Shown here in pieces: positions 18,417 through 26,212 of a stretch of DNA of 64,000 nucleotides. Within the stretch, counting starts at the first letter, position 1. Each line of letters opens with the position of its first letter. The notes under the pieces are model-generated. The model ran no database searches, was not told the origin of the DNA, and was given only the letters and a program-made list of their open reading frames with translations. Made by a program: the position numbers and the translations under genes. Source of the DNA: an uncultured Bacteroides sp. GTDB lineage: Bacteria > Bacteroidota > Bacteroidia > Bacteroidales > Bacteroidaceae. The stretch is taken from assembly GCA_937890825.1 (NCBI GenBank), contig CALADS010000068.1, positions 124,001-188,000 on the forward strand, in the 5' to 3' direction.

Positions 18417-18475
18417 CGGTTCGGTAGAGACGGCACTTGTCCGTTAGGGAGTATGGTACCTGTTTATCGTCCCTT

Positions 18476-19006
18476 TTAGAGCGACAGTACTGTTTCTACT
18501 TCTATGTCTTCGTCGAACAGTTTTCTTCCTTGCAGTTCTTTCAGTTCGATGATGAAGTTTGCCATCACCTTTTTCGGGTTCATTTGCTTCACCAGATTAC
18601 AGGCTGCTTTCATGGTGCCTCCTGTAGCCAGCAGGTCGTCGTGCAGCAAGATTACATCATCTTCATTGATGGCATCTTTGTGCATCTGAACGGTATCCTT
18701 TCCGTACTCTTTATCATAGCTTTCTTCGATGGTTTCGGCAGGCAGCTTGCCCGGCTTGCGGATGGGCACAAAGCCTGCTCCCAATCTGGTGGCAAGGATA
18801 GGCCCCATGATGAATCCTCTCGATTCGATGCCCACTACCTTGGTAATGCCCTTGTCCTTGTACATCTCGTACAGCGTATCCGATAATTCTTGTAGTGCTG
18901 CGGGGTCTTTGAACAAGGTGGTGACATCATAAAACAGAATACCTGGAATGGGGAAATCGGGTATTTCCCGAATGCTTTTTGCGAGTGTTTCTTTGCTCAT
19001 AATCAA
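18476..19006 (-). CDS. apt: Adenine phosphoribosyltransferase
   Basis: Apt salvages adenine to AMP using PRPP. The 176-residue protein has the type I PRTase PRPP motif (VILLHDDLLATGGT, about 118-131) and the flexible-loop region before it (KLPAETIEESY). VVGIESRGFIMG (about 57-68) is also typical. The start could be codon 1 (19006) or codon 3 (19000). It lies 51 bp after mnmG; that gap contains a parS-like site. Confidence 0.95.
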   Translation of the reverse strand: MIMSKETLAKSIREIPDFPIPGILFYDVTTLFKDPAALQELSDTLYEMYKDKGITKVVGIESRGFIMGPILATRLGAGFVPIRKPGKLPAETIEESYDKEYGKDTVQMHKDAINEDDVILLHDDLLATGGTMKAACNLVKQMNPKKVMANFIIELKELQGRKLFDEDIEVETVLSL

Positions 19007-19033
19007 TATCTTTTGTTTATTTGTTGAATCATT

Positions 19034-19049
19034 TGTTTCACGTGGAACG
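19034..19049. promoter_or_regulatory. parS-like ParB-binding site
   Basis: TGTTTCACGTGGAACG matches the classic parS palindrome TGTTTCACGTGAAACA at 14 of 16 positions, including the whole CACGTG core. It lies in the 51-bp gap after the mnmG stop. In many bacteria parS sites and the gid-par region lie near the replication origin. No parA, parB or dnaA gene is in this window, so the role is inferred from the motif. Confidence 0.5.
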
Positions 19050-19057
19050 GCCCGGTT

Positions 19058-20932
19058 TTATCGGCCGCATAGCACCAGCAACACGTTGATGTCGCTGGGC
19101 GACACACCTGGTATTCGGCTGGCTTGGGCAATGGTTTCCGGGTCTATCTTTACCAGTTTCTGTCGGGCTTCGGTAGACAGAGACTGGAGGTTGGCATAAT
19201 CAAACTTTCCTTTGATTTTGATACTTTCCAAACGAGCCAGCTTATCTGCTATGATTCGCTCGCGTCCGATGTAGCCTTCATATTTAATCAGAATTTCCGC
19301 AGCTTCCATGATTTCCTCTTTTCTCTCGGTAACCTTATCCAGTTCCCGTTTGAAGGCGCTTACATGTTCAGCCATGTTGCCGATGGTGATTTGCGGGCGG
19401 TTAATCAGATCTACCAATTTGCATCCTTGACGCAGCGGAGTAGTACCCAGTGATTCCAACACCGGATTGATGAGAGCCGGTTTCATGGAGAAGTTGCGTG
19501 CAAAGTTTACGATGGATTCGATGGATTCCCGTTTTCTTTTCAGCAGCTCATAGCGGTCGTTCTTGGCCAATCCCAGCTTCCAGGATTTTTCGGTCAGTCG
19601 CATATCCGCATCATCCATGCGGAGCAGGATGCGGTATTCGGCGCGCGAGGTAAACATACGGTAGGGTTCATCCACACCTTTGGTCACCAGGTCGTCGATG
19701 AGTACGCCGATATAAGCCTCGTCGCGTGCCAGGGTAAAGGGCTCTCCACCGTGGCAATTGATGTGCGCATTGATACCCGCTATGATACCCTGTCCGGCAG
19801 CTTCTTCGTAGCCGGTGGTTCCGTTCACCTGTCCGGCAAAGAACAGATTCTTGATTTTCTTCGTTTCCAACGTATGTTTCAGTTGGGTAGGGTCGAAGTA
19901 ATCGTACTCAATGGCATAGCCCGGTCGGTACACCACCAAGTCCTTGAAGGCCGGAATCTTCTTCAGAGCCTCCAACTGGATGTTCATTGGCAGTGAAGAA
20001 GAGAAGCCGTTCAGATAAAGTTCCTGGGTGGTTTCTCCTTCCGGTTCCAGGAAAAGCTGATGCTGTTCCTTGTCGGGGAAGGTTACGATTTTGGTTTCTA
20101 TACTGGGGCAATAGCGAGGGCCGATGCTTTGAATCTGTCCGTTGAAAAGGGGAGAATCGGCCAGTCCGTTGCGCAGAATCTCATGCGCTTCTGCGTTGGT
20201 GAAGCACGTCCAGCAGGGCAACTGTTTCAGGTGCCGCACCCCCGTGTTCATGAACGAGAATTTATGGAAATCATTTTCTCCTTCCTGTATTTCCATCTCC
20301 TCATAATGCACGCTTCGTCCGTCTATTCTCACCGGTGTTCCGGTCTTCATGCGTCCGTAGGTAATGCCGTGCTGGGCGATGGATTCGGTCAATTGATACG
20401 ATGCCGGTTCTGCCATTCGTCCGCCGGGCAGCATGGTTTTTCCCACGTGCATCAGTCCGTTCAGGAAAGTGCCCGCAGTCAGGATTACGCACTTGGCACG
20501 GAACGTTACGCCCCATACCGTTTTTACCCCCTTCACCTCACCGTCTTCTACGATGGCTTCGCACACGGTATCTTGCCAGATATGCAGGTTGGGGATATTT
20601 TCCAGAATCTCCCTCCAGGCCCAGATAAACTTGGCCCGGTCGCATTGTGCACGCGGACTCCACATGGCCGGTCCTTTCGAGCGGTTCAGAATTCTAAACT
20701 GGATGGCCGTGCTGTCGGTCACCAGTCCGGTATAACCACCCAAGGCATCGATTTCGCGTACAATCTGTCCTTTGGCAATTCCTCCAATGGCAGGGTTGCA
20801 ACTCATTTGGGCAATCTTGTTCATGTCCATGGTGATGAGACACGTCTTCGAACCAAGATTGGCCGCTGCTGCCGCAGCTTCGCAACCGGCATGTCCTGCG
20901 CCGATTACAATCACGTCGTATTTAAACTCCAT
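19058..20932 (-). CDS. mnmG: tRNA uridine-5-carboxymethylaminomethyl synthesis enzyme MnmG
   Basis: With MnmE, MnmG installs the cmnm5 group on wobble U34 of several tRNAs. The 624-residue protein begins with a FAD-binding Rossmann motif (VIGAGHAGCEAAAAAANLG, about 9-27). GIAKGQIVREIDALGG and GIAGINAH are further family landmarks, and the helical C-terminal domain that meets MnmE and tRNA is complete. A -7 box at 20957-20964 lies just upstream, so it heads the leftward gene series. Confidence 0.97.
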   Translation of the reverse strand: MEFKYDVIVIGAGHAGCEAAAAAANLGSKTCLITMDMNKIAQMSCNPAIGGIAKGQIVREIDALGGYTGLVTDSTAIQFRILNRSKGPAMWSPRAQCDRAKFIWAWREILENIPNLHIWQDTVCEAIVEDGEVKGVKTVWGVTFRAKCVILTAGTFLNGLMHVGKTMLPGGRMAEPASYQLTESIAQHGITYGRMKTGTPVRIDGRSVHYEEMEIQEGENDFHKFSFMNTGVRHLKQLPCWTCFTNAEAHEILRNGLADSPLFNGQIQSIGPRYCPSIETKIVTFPDKEQHQLFLEPEGETTQELYLNGFSSSLPMNIQLEALKKIPAFKDLVVYRPGYAIEYDYFDPTQLKHTLETKKIKNLFFAGQVNGTTGYEEAAGQGIIAGINAHINCHGGEPFTLARDEAYIGVLIDDLVTKGVDEPYRMFTSRAEYRILLRMDDADMRLTEKSWKLGLAKNDRYELLKRKRESIESIVNFARNFSMKPALINPVLESLGTTPLRQGCKLVDLINRPQITIGNMAEHVSAFKRELDKVTERKEEIMEAAEILIKYEGYIGRERIIADKLARLESIKIKGKFDYANLQSLSTEARQKLVKIDPETIAQASRIPGVSPSDINVLLVLCGR

Positions 20933-20956
20933 TCGTTCAGATTATTTTTATGGCTG

Positions 20957-20964
20957 CAAATTTA
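20957..20964 (-). promoter_or_regulatory. -7 promoter box for mnmG
   Basis: Read leftward this is TAAATTTG, matching TAnnTTTG, 24 bp before the start codon. The remaining 20965-21284 contains a small hairpin (about 21190-21218, GCGCCCC with AAGGCG) and otherwise nothing recognised. Confidence 0.55.
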
Positions 20965-21284
20965 CGAAAAAAGTTGTGGTTCTGAGATGGTGTGTTTAGA
21001 ATAGTTGTCCGATTCCTTATTTTCTAATTCTTCAGAATGGCGTATTTCGCCCCGTTGGTCGGGCCGGCTTTGAATTTTAAAACGTTTTTCCGTATCTTGC
21101 TGAAAAGTAGGCGAATATCAAAATGCTTACAAAAAAAATAGAAAAAATCAGCTTTGTTCGCTTTACTTTCCTGTTTTTTGCGGGTCTTATATACAGAGCG
21201 CCCCTTCAAAAGGCGTTCTACACAGCAATAAAGAAAGAAATACAGTAGGATAGTTATGAAACGATTTACTAAAACATATCAGCA

Positions 21285-21824
21285 ATGGCAGTCCACGATA
21301 AGGAGATAGTTCATGCTTTGAAGCATTCGCCCGAGCAAGGGTTCCGGCTGCTGATGGCTGCCTATAAGGAACCCATCTATTGGCATATTCGTCGGTTGGT
21401 GGTATCGCATGCCGATGCACAGGATGTGGCACAGGAAACGTTTGTCCGTGTGTTTCGTCATTGGAAACAGTGTGAAGGGCAGTACTCCTTGTCGGCCTGG
21501 ATCTACCGCATAGCCACGCATGAAGCACTCCGGCTGTTGGAACGCCGGCAGCAGGAGCAAATCTCTCTGGAGGGAGCCGAGGCACAAGTGGCCTCCTTGG
21601 CAGCCGACGAATACTTCGACTATACCGATCTGGAAGCAGTGAAGTTGCAGCAGGCCATCCGTTCCCTGGCTCCCAAGCAGCAGGCCACTTTCAACTTGCG
21701 CTATTACGATGAGTTGGGGTACGATGAAATAGCGGCCATCACAGAGTCTACCGTTGCAGGAGCCAAGATGAATTATCACCTGGCCAAAGAGAAGATAATA
21801 GAGTATATGAATTCGCATGATTGA
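21285..21824 (+). CDS. ECF-type RNA polymerase sigma factor
   Basis: The 179-residue protein has sigma-70 region 2 (about 22-90; DAQDVAQETFVRVFRHW and SAWIYRIATHEALR) and region 4 (about 120-170; LAPKQQATFNLRYYDELGYDEIA split over the recognition helix). It lacks regions 1 and 3, as in extracytoplasmic-function sigma factors. It begins a three-gene unit with a probable membrane anti-sigma protein 6 bp downstream and a Spy/CpxP-like periplasmic protein. This suggests an envelope-stress circuit. The promoter is not of the TAnnTTTG type and may be autoregulated. Confidence 0.92.
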   Translation: MAVHDKEIVHALKHSPEQGFRLLMAAYKEPIYWHIRRLVVSHADAQDVAQETFVRVFRHWKQCEGQYSLSAWIYRIATHEALRLLERRQQEQISLEGAEAQVASLAADEYFDYTDLEAVKLQQAIRSLAPKQQATFNLRYYDELGYDEIAAITESTVAGAKMNYHLAKEKIIEYMNSHD

Positions 21825-21830
21825 AAGAAT

Positions 21831-22175
21831 ATGAAGCAGGATTTTAATTTGGATAAAGTAGGGAAGCGGATGCCTTATAGCGTTCCCGATGGATTCTTCG
21901 AGCAATTGGAGAACAACGTTCTGCATGAAGTGCAGCTACAGTCGCTGCCGGAAAAGGGCGAAACCGCCCGGCATACGCGCAGACTGACTGTCTGGATTCG
22001 TTCCATAGCAGCTGTGGCTGCCACGATAGCCTTGGTCTGGCTGGGTGGAACACAACTGCACGAGCGTCAGCAAGACTCCATCAACGAAGTGGAACAGGCG
22101 TTTGCCGGTCTTAGTACAGACGACCAGGCATATATGCTTTCCGTCTACCAAGATGATTTGTTTATGAATGATTAA
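21831..22175 (+). CDS. Small single-pass membrane protein, probable anti-sigma factor
   Basis: The 114-residue protein has an N-terminal cytoplasmic part (about 1-53), one membrane segment (about 56-73; SIAAVAATIALVWLGG) and a short acidic periplasmic tail. It begins 6 bp after the ECF sigma gene. I recognise no zinc-finger anti-sigma motif (HxxxCxxC). The role is inferred from position and topology: it would hold the sigma factor at the membrane. It could instead be an accessory protein of the circuit. Confidence 0.65.
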   Translation: MKQDFNLDKVGKRMPYSVPDGFFEQLENNVLHEVQLQSLPEKGETARHTRRLTVWIRSIAAVAATIALVWLGGTQLHERQQDSINEVEQAFAGLSTDDQAYMLSVYQDDLFMND

Positions 22176-22200
22176 AATAACCCTTTAATGTAACAGAAGT

Positions 22201-22719
22201 ATGAAAAAGAGAAGTATTTTCAGTATGATGCTGGGCTTGGCCCTGCTGATGGCATTGAGTGTAAACGTGCAGGCGCAGAACTGTAACCGTCCGTGCCCCC
22301 AGGCAAAGAATCGTGCCCAATCGTGTGTACAGGCACCCAACTGCAAGCGACCGAACATGCCCCGTGAAGAGCTGGCTCAGGTACAGGCCAAACACATGGC
22401 TGTAGACTTGGGTTTGGACGAAGCTACCACACAGCGTTTTGTAGAAGCGTATTGCCGTTGTCAGAAAGAAATTTGGAACTTACGTCCGCAGTATGGCAAG
22501 GAACGTAAGAAACCTTTAGCTTCGGCTACGGAAGAAGAAATCGGGAAAGAACTTCAAGACCGCTTTGCTCACAGCCGTAAGATTCTGGACATCCGGGAAA
22601 AGTATTACAAGGAATACAGCCAGTTCCTGACGCAGAAGCAAATCAAGCAAATCTATCAGCGGGAAAAGAAGATGATGAACTGCCTCTCTGCCCGTAAGAA
22701 GAATGCCAAGAAGCGTTAA
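22201..22719 (+). CDS. Spy/CpxP-like periplasmic stress protein
   Basis: The 172-residue protein has a signal peptide cleaved after VQAQ (about residue 26). The mature part is helical and strongly basic, with an LTxxQ-like motif (FLTQKQIKQIY, about 141-151) and a related LDEATTQRF earlier. That pattern marks the LTXXQ group of ATP-independent periplasmic chaperones and stress sensors. Six Cys in the mature region, mostly in an N-terminal CNRPCPQ... segment, are unusual and could bind metal or form disulfides. It follows the sigma/anti-sigma pair by 25 bp and is probably a target of that sigma factor. Confidence 0.7.
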   Translation: MKKRSIFSMMLGLALLMALSVNVQAQNCNRPCPQAKNRAQSCVQAPNCKRPNMPREELAQVQAKHMAVDLGLDEATTQRFVEAYCRCQKEIWNLRPQYGKERKKPLASATEEEIGKELQDRFAHSRKILDIREKYYKEYSQFLTQKQIKQIYQREKKMMNCLSARKKNAKKR

Positions 22720-22740
22720 GATTTGCTCTGTTTCCACTTC

Positions 22741-22778
22741 ATATCCACTCCGAGTCCTACCACTCGGAGTGTGGATAT
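22741..22778. terminator. Hairpin after the sigma-factor unit
   Basis: A long stem (22741-22755 with 22762-22778) lies 22 bp after the Spy-like gene. It lacks a clean T run on the + strand, so it may act as a 3' stabiliser as much as a terminator. 22779-22843 shows nothing else. Confidence 0.6.
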
Positions 22779-22843
22779 GAGGTGGTTAGGAGAAGAGCAG
22801 GAGAGAGGGGTTATTTATTGGTAGTATAGACAGATATATCTTT

Positions 22844-23560
22844 TTATCCTCCTTTCTTCCAGCAAAATCCAATCAGGAATTCTCGTCCCCTGATGCGTTG
22901 CATACACTGTACAGAGGTCAGTTCATTATGTATATTATAACCATACTCCTTTTTATTCAGCAAATTAGTAGTCTGTACATATATCTCAAAGTCTTTCCAG
23001 CCGTAGGTCAGTTTGGCATCCAGCATCCATGTATCTTTATAATTGTTTTCAGTGATTTCATTCCGGTAGTATTCGCCGGAAAGCGTGAAAAAGAGATTCT
23101 TGACAGGCCAGAAGTTCAAGTCTGTGGTATGCAGCCAATTGTCCAGACTCTCGTTTCCTGATATTTCGCTTTCCAAACGAGAAAAACTATAGCTGACTTT
23201 GTACATCCAGTCCATCCAATTACAGGGCTGTCCGCTGACCTCCAGAGCCATATTTCCGGCGGAAATCCGGTAATCCACCGCTTGTCCTTCTGTAATGAGT
23301 GCCATGTCCGACAGTGAATAATTGGCGTTTAGCGCCACAAAGCCTTTCAAAAAATCCAAACCCTTGCTGGCATTTCCCAGCACCAGCCATGATTTGGAAG
23401 ACACGGGCGCGTATTTATAGGAATACATCAGATAACTGTCGGCAAAGTTCAGCTGCCTTTGGTAAGGCAGTTCATTCCATGCATGCAACACATTGATATT
23501 GGCAAAAAACTCAGCCAACGTGTATTTATAGTCAAGGCTTCCCATAACTGATTTGTATTT
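22844..23560 (-). pseudogene. C-terminal remnant of an outer-membrane beta-barrel receptor
   Basis: About 235 residues of alternating aromatic beta strands end in a typical Bacteroidetes outer-membrane barrel terminus (TNLLNKKEYGYN and RGREFLIGFCW). Family members carry a signal peptide, a carboxypeptidase-D-like domain and a plug domain ahead of this, roughly 500-700 residues that are absent here. The remnant is in a different frame from the broken TPR gene just upstream and overlaps its end. The most likely reading is a deletion that joined the two genes near 23545-23575. Translation could only begin internally, and the product would have no signal peptide. Confidence 0.7.
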
Positions 23561-24125
23561 TTCCCTGCATATATATAGCTTCTGCATACAGGTTGGAATC
23601 GTTTAGCATACGTCCTATTGCTTCTACATTTTTATAAATGGAATCTGCTTTCGTATACCAAGACTGAAGGTAATACATGAATCCCAATTGGTTGTAAGCC
23701 CTCCCCAGTAATACATGATTATTAGATTGCCGGGCATACATGATTGCCTTGCTGTAGTTTTCCACAGCATGTACCGGTTCTTTCATATCTCTATAGACAC
23801 TTCCTAATAAATAATAGGCTCTGGCTTGTAAGGCTGTATTGTGCCGTTTGTTGAAATATTTAATGGCTGTCTGTATGAGTGAATCATCTTTCTGAATGAT
23901 GAAATTTTTATCGCGAGCCTGTGTCAACAGAAGAATATAATAGGCATAATCTGGCATCGTATTAATTTGTTGAGGATTTATAGATTCGATAAGTTTCAGC
24001 GCACTGTCCGGTCTGCTTTCCATCAATGAATCAATGGAGGTAAGCGTAGGGCTGAATGCATCGTGTCTGGAGCACGACGCAAGAATAAAAAGAAAGAATA
24101 ATGCAATATATAGTAGTGATTTCAT
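23532..24125 (-). pseudogene. N-terminal remnant of a TPR lipoprotein
   Basis: The 197-residue frame begins with a lipoprotein signal (LASC, Cys18). It continues with tetratricopeptide-like helices (about 80-190; ALQARAYYLLGSVYRDM and VLLGRAYNQLGFMYY). It resembles the N-terminal part of the large Bacteroides TPR proteins that usually run to 500 or more residues and end in a membrane segment with a coiled coil and HTH domain. Here it stops abruptly after YMQGKIQISYGKP, where the sequence changes to the outer-membrane receptor remnant. Its promoter (24149-24156) still looks intact, so a short lipoprotein may be made. Confidence 0.7.
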
Positions 24126-24148
24126 AGCTTTTGTTTACTTATTGTGTG

Positions 24149-24156
24149 CAAATGTA
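24149..24156 (-). promoter_or_regulatory. -7 promoter box for the broken TPR gene
   Basis: Read leftward this is TACATTTG, matching TAnnTTTG, 23 bp before the start codon. Confidence 0.5.
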
Positions 24157-24184
24157 ATTGAATAAACCGATTTTTCAAATATAA

Positions 24185-24320
24185 AAATCCGGAGAAGCTA
24201 AGCGAGAACTATAAACGACGTCGCCGTTTGTATAAACAGCACTGCCGTTTGTATAAACGGCGGTGTCGTTTGTATAAGCAGCAGTGCCGTTTATAGTTTT
24301 ATCTCAGCTTCTCCGGATTT
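24185..24320. repeat. Tandem 21-bp repeats inside a nested inverted repeat
   Basis: Perfect 15-bp outer arms (24185-24199 and 24306-24320) and 11-bp inner arms (24207-24217 and 24288-24298) enclose three 21-bp units at 24223, 24244 and 24265 and a partial fourth at 24286. Units share the pattern G(C/T)CGTTTGTATAA. The middle unit is itself palindromic (24244-24250 with 24255-24261). It lies beyond the 3' end of ybeY and could end transcription as a giant hairpin. A related element is at 51568-51629. Confidence 0.75.
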
Positions 24321-24340
24321 GGAAACAGGCAATAAAGAAC

Positions 24341-24766
24341 TTAGGGGATAGCTTTCCGCATTTCCAATGCCTTGTTTTCGGCTTCTTCCATGATTTCGCG
24401 TTCGCCCGGTCCTTTGTCGTTGATGCCGCAAAGGTGCAGGATGCCGTGGATGATGACGCGGTGCAGTTCGCGCTCGTAATCGTTGCCGGCAAACTGTTCG
24501 GCATTGGTGCGCACGGTATCCAGGCTGATAAATAGGTCGCCGCTGAGGCGGTTTCCCTCGCAATAGTCAAAGGTGATGATGTCGGTGTAGTAATCATGTT
24601 GCAGATACTGGCGGTTCACCTCCAGAATCTTCTCGTCCGAGCAGAAGATATAGGCTATCTCTCCTACACGTTTTCCATAAGTGGCTGCTACAGCCTTAAT
24701 CCATTCCGTAGTCTCACGTTTCTTGATGGCGGGCATATCCACGCCGTCGGTCTGGTAACTAATCAT
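24341..24766 (-). CDS. ybeY: Endoribonuclease YbeY
   Basis: YbeY is a zinc metallo-RNase needed for 16S rRNA 3'-end maturation and ribosome quality control. The 141-residue protein carries the family motif H-G-x-L-H-L-x-G-x-D (IIHGILHLCGINDKGPGE), with a third metal-ligand position a few residues on. Length is normal. It begins 18 bp after the SpmAB-like gene in the same direction and is probably co-transcribed. Confidence 0.94.
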   Translation of the reverse strand: MISYQTDGVDMPAIKKRETTEWIKAVAATYGKRVGEIAYIFCSDEKILEVNRQYLQHDYYTDIITFDYCEGNRLSGDLFISLDTVRTNAEQFAGNDYERELHRVIIHGILHLCGINDKGPGEREIMEEAENKALEMRKAIP

Positions 24767-24784
24767 TGTATGTAAAGTTTTGGT

Positions 24785-26020
24785 TTATTCATAGAAAAAC
24801 AAATAGCTGATGAAGATGGCAGCGATGATGCCCGAAAGGTCGGCCAGCAGTCCGCAGGTCACGGCGTTGCGGGTGCGGGTGATGCCCACGCTGCCAAAGT
24901 ATACGGCCAGGATATAGAAGGTGGTATCGGAGGCCCCGCGGGCCACGCAACTCATGCGCCCCACCAGCGAATCTGCCCCGTATTCTTTCATGGTGTCTAT
25001 CATCAGTCCGTTGGCGCCGCTGCCGCTGAGCGATTTCATCAGGGCGGTGGGCAAGGCTCCCACAAAACTGGTATCTACTCCCAGCAGACCGACCAGCCAG
25101 CCGATGCCGTTGACCACCCCATCCATGGCTCCCGATGTGCGGAATACGGCAATGCCTACCAGAAACGCCACCAGGTAGGGGATGATACGTACGGCGGTGG
25201 CAAAGCCTTCTTTCGCTCCTTCCACAAAGGCATCGTACACATTGATGCGTTTTTTTACTCCCCATAGGATGAACACCAGGATGATGCTGAACAGGATGAT
25301 GTTGGCAGCCAGCGTAGAGTAGGTGCCCATGGCCTCTTTGCTTACCTGGGTGGACAGTCCTATCAGCGAAGAGAAGCACAGGGCAATGCCGCCCAGCAGG
25401 ATGAGCACCGGACGGCAAAGCAGGCGGATGCCTTGCGACCAGCTCACCACCGTAACCCCTACCAGTGTGGAGATAGTGGTGGTAAGCAGCGTGGGGATAA
25501 AGATGTCTGTGGGCTGGGCCGCCCCCATCTGTGCCCGGTACACCATGATGCTCACCGGAATCAGAATCAGTCCCGACGTATTCATCACCAGAAACATAAT
25601 CATCGGATTAGTGGCTGTATCTTTCTGCGGATTCAGCTCTTGCAGTTCCTTCATGGCTTTCAGCCCCATAGGGGTAGCGGCATTGTCCAGCCCCAGCATA
25701 TTGGCCGACAGATTCATGAAGATGCTTCCCAGGGCCGGATGTCCTTTCGGTATGTCGGGAAAGAGGCGGCAGAACAAGGGGCTCAGCCAGCGGCTCAACG
25801 CTTGAATCATGCCGCTTTGTTCGCCGATTTTCAGAATGCCCAGCCACAGTGCCAGTACCCCCGTCAGCCCTAAAGAGATTTCGAAGGCATTCTTGGAGGA
25901 ACTGAAAGTGGCGTTGACCAGTTCGGTGAAAATGGCGGTATCGCCCCCAAAGAGCAGGCGGAAAGACGCTGTAAGAAATGCGATGACGAAGAACGCCACC
26001 CAGATATAACTTAGTACCAT
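24785..26020 (-). CDS. SpmA-SpmB fusion, nucleoside-recognition (Gate) membrane protein
   Basis: The protein (411 residues from 26020) has about eight to ten hydrophobic segments in two Gate-type halves, corresponding to the spore-maturation proteins SpmA and SpmB fused into one chain. LSANMLGLDNAATPMGLKAM in the first half and ALMKSLSGSGANGLMI in the second are the family marks. The substrate and role in non-sporulating Bacteroidetes are unknown. A Met 21 bp upstream (26041) is excluded because the -7 box at 26039-26046 overlaps it. ybeY follows in the same operon. Confidence 0.87.
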   Translation of the reverse strand: MVLSYIWVAFFVIAFLTASFRLLFGGDTAIFTELVNATFSSSKNAFEISLGLTGVLALWLGILKIGEQSGMIQALSRWLSPLFCRLFPDIPKGHPALGSIFMNLSANMLGLDNAATPMGLKAMKELQELNPQKDTATNPMIMFLVMNTSGLILIPVSIMVYRAQMGAAQPTDIFIPTLLTTTISTLVGVTVVSWSQGIRLLCRPVLILLGGIALCFSSLIGLSTQVSKEAMGTYSTLAANIILFSIILVFILWGVKKRINVYDAFVEGAKEGFATAVRIIPYLVAFLVGIAVFRTSGAMDGVVNGIGWLVGLLGVDTSFVGALPTALMKSLSGSGANGLMIDTMKEYGADSLVGRMSCVARGASDTTFYILAVYFGSVGITRTRNAVTCGLLADLSGIIAAIFISYLFFYE

Positions 26021-26038
26021 GGTATCAAAACGTTTTTG

Positions 26039-26046
26039 CAAAAATA
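26039..26046 (-). promoter_or_regulatory. -7 promoter box for the SpmAB-like gene and ybeY
   Basis: Read leftward this is TATTTTTG, matching TAnnTTTG. Transcription would begin near 26032, about 12 bases before the start at 26020. It decides the start codon of the gene. Confidence 0.6.
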
Positions 26047-26086
26047 CGGATTACTTTGGTAGTTTTGAGCATTGCCAGTTGTTTTT

Positions 26087-26141
26087 GTACTTCTTCTGTA
26101 CGATTTATGCCTTTCTATTTCCTAAAAGATGGTTTACTTTG
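26087..26141 (+). promoter_or_regulatory. Possible promoter and activator site for the first PL8 gene
   Basis: TTACTTTG at 26134-26141 is close to TAnnTTTG. GTAC at 26098-26101 lies at the same distance (33-36 bp) from the -7 box as the proximal half-sites at the susC and sulfatase promoters. A second GTAC at 26087-26090 lies 11 bp, not 21 bp, further out. It is a weaker member of the operator set, but positioned correctly. Confidence 0.4.
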
Positions 26142-26212
26142 TATAGGTATAGTTATGCCTTGCAGGTACGACTGTCTGGTATGAATTTAAATAAAAACCT
26201 TAAATAGAAAAG

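Noticed and set aside
24185..24320. A CRISPR-like array
   Set aside because: The units are contiguous with no unique spacers, and the whole is enclosed by inverted repeats. No cas genes are nearby.
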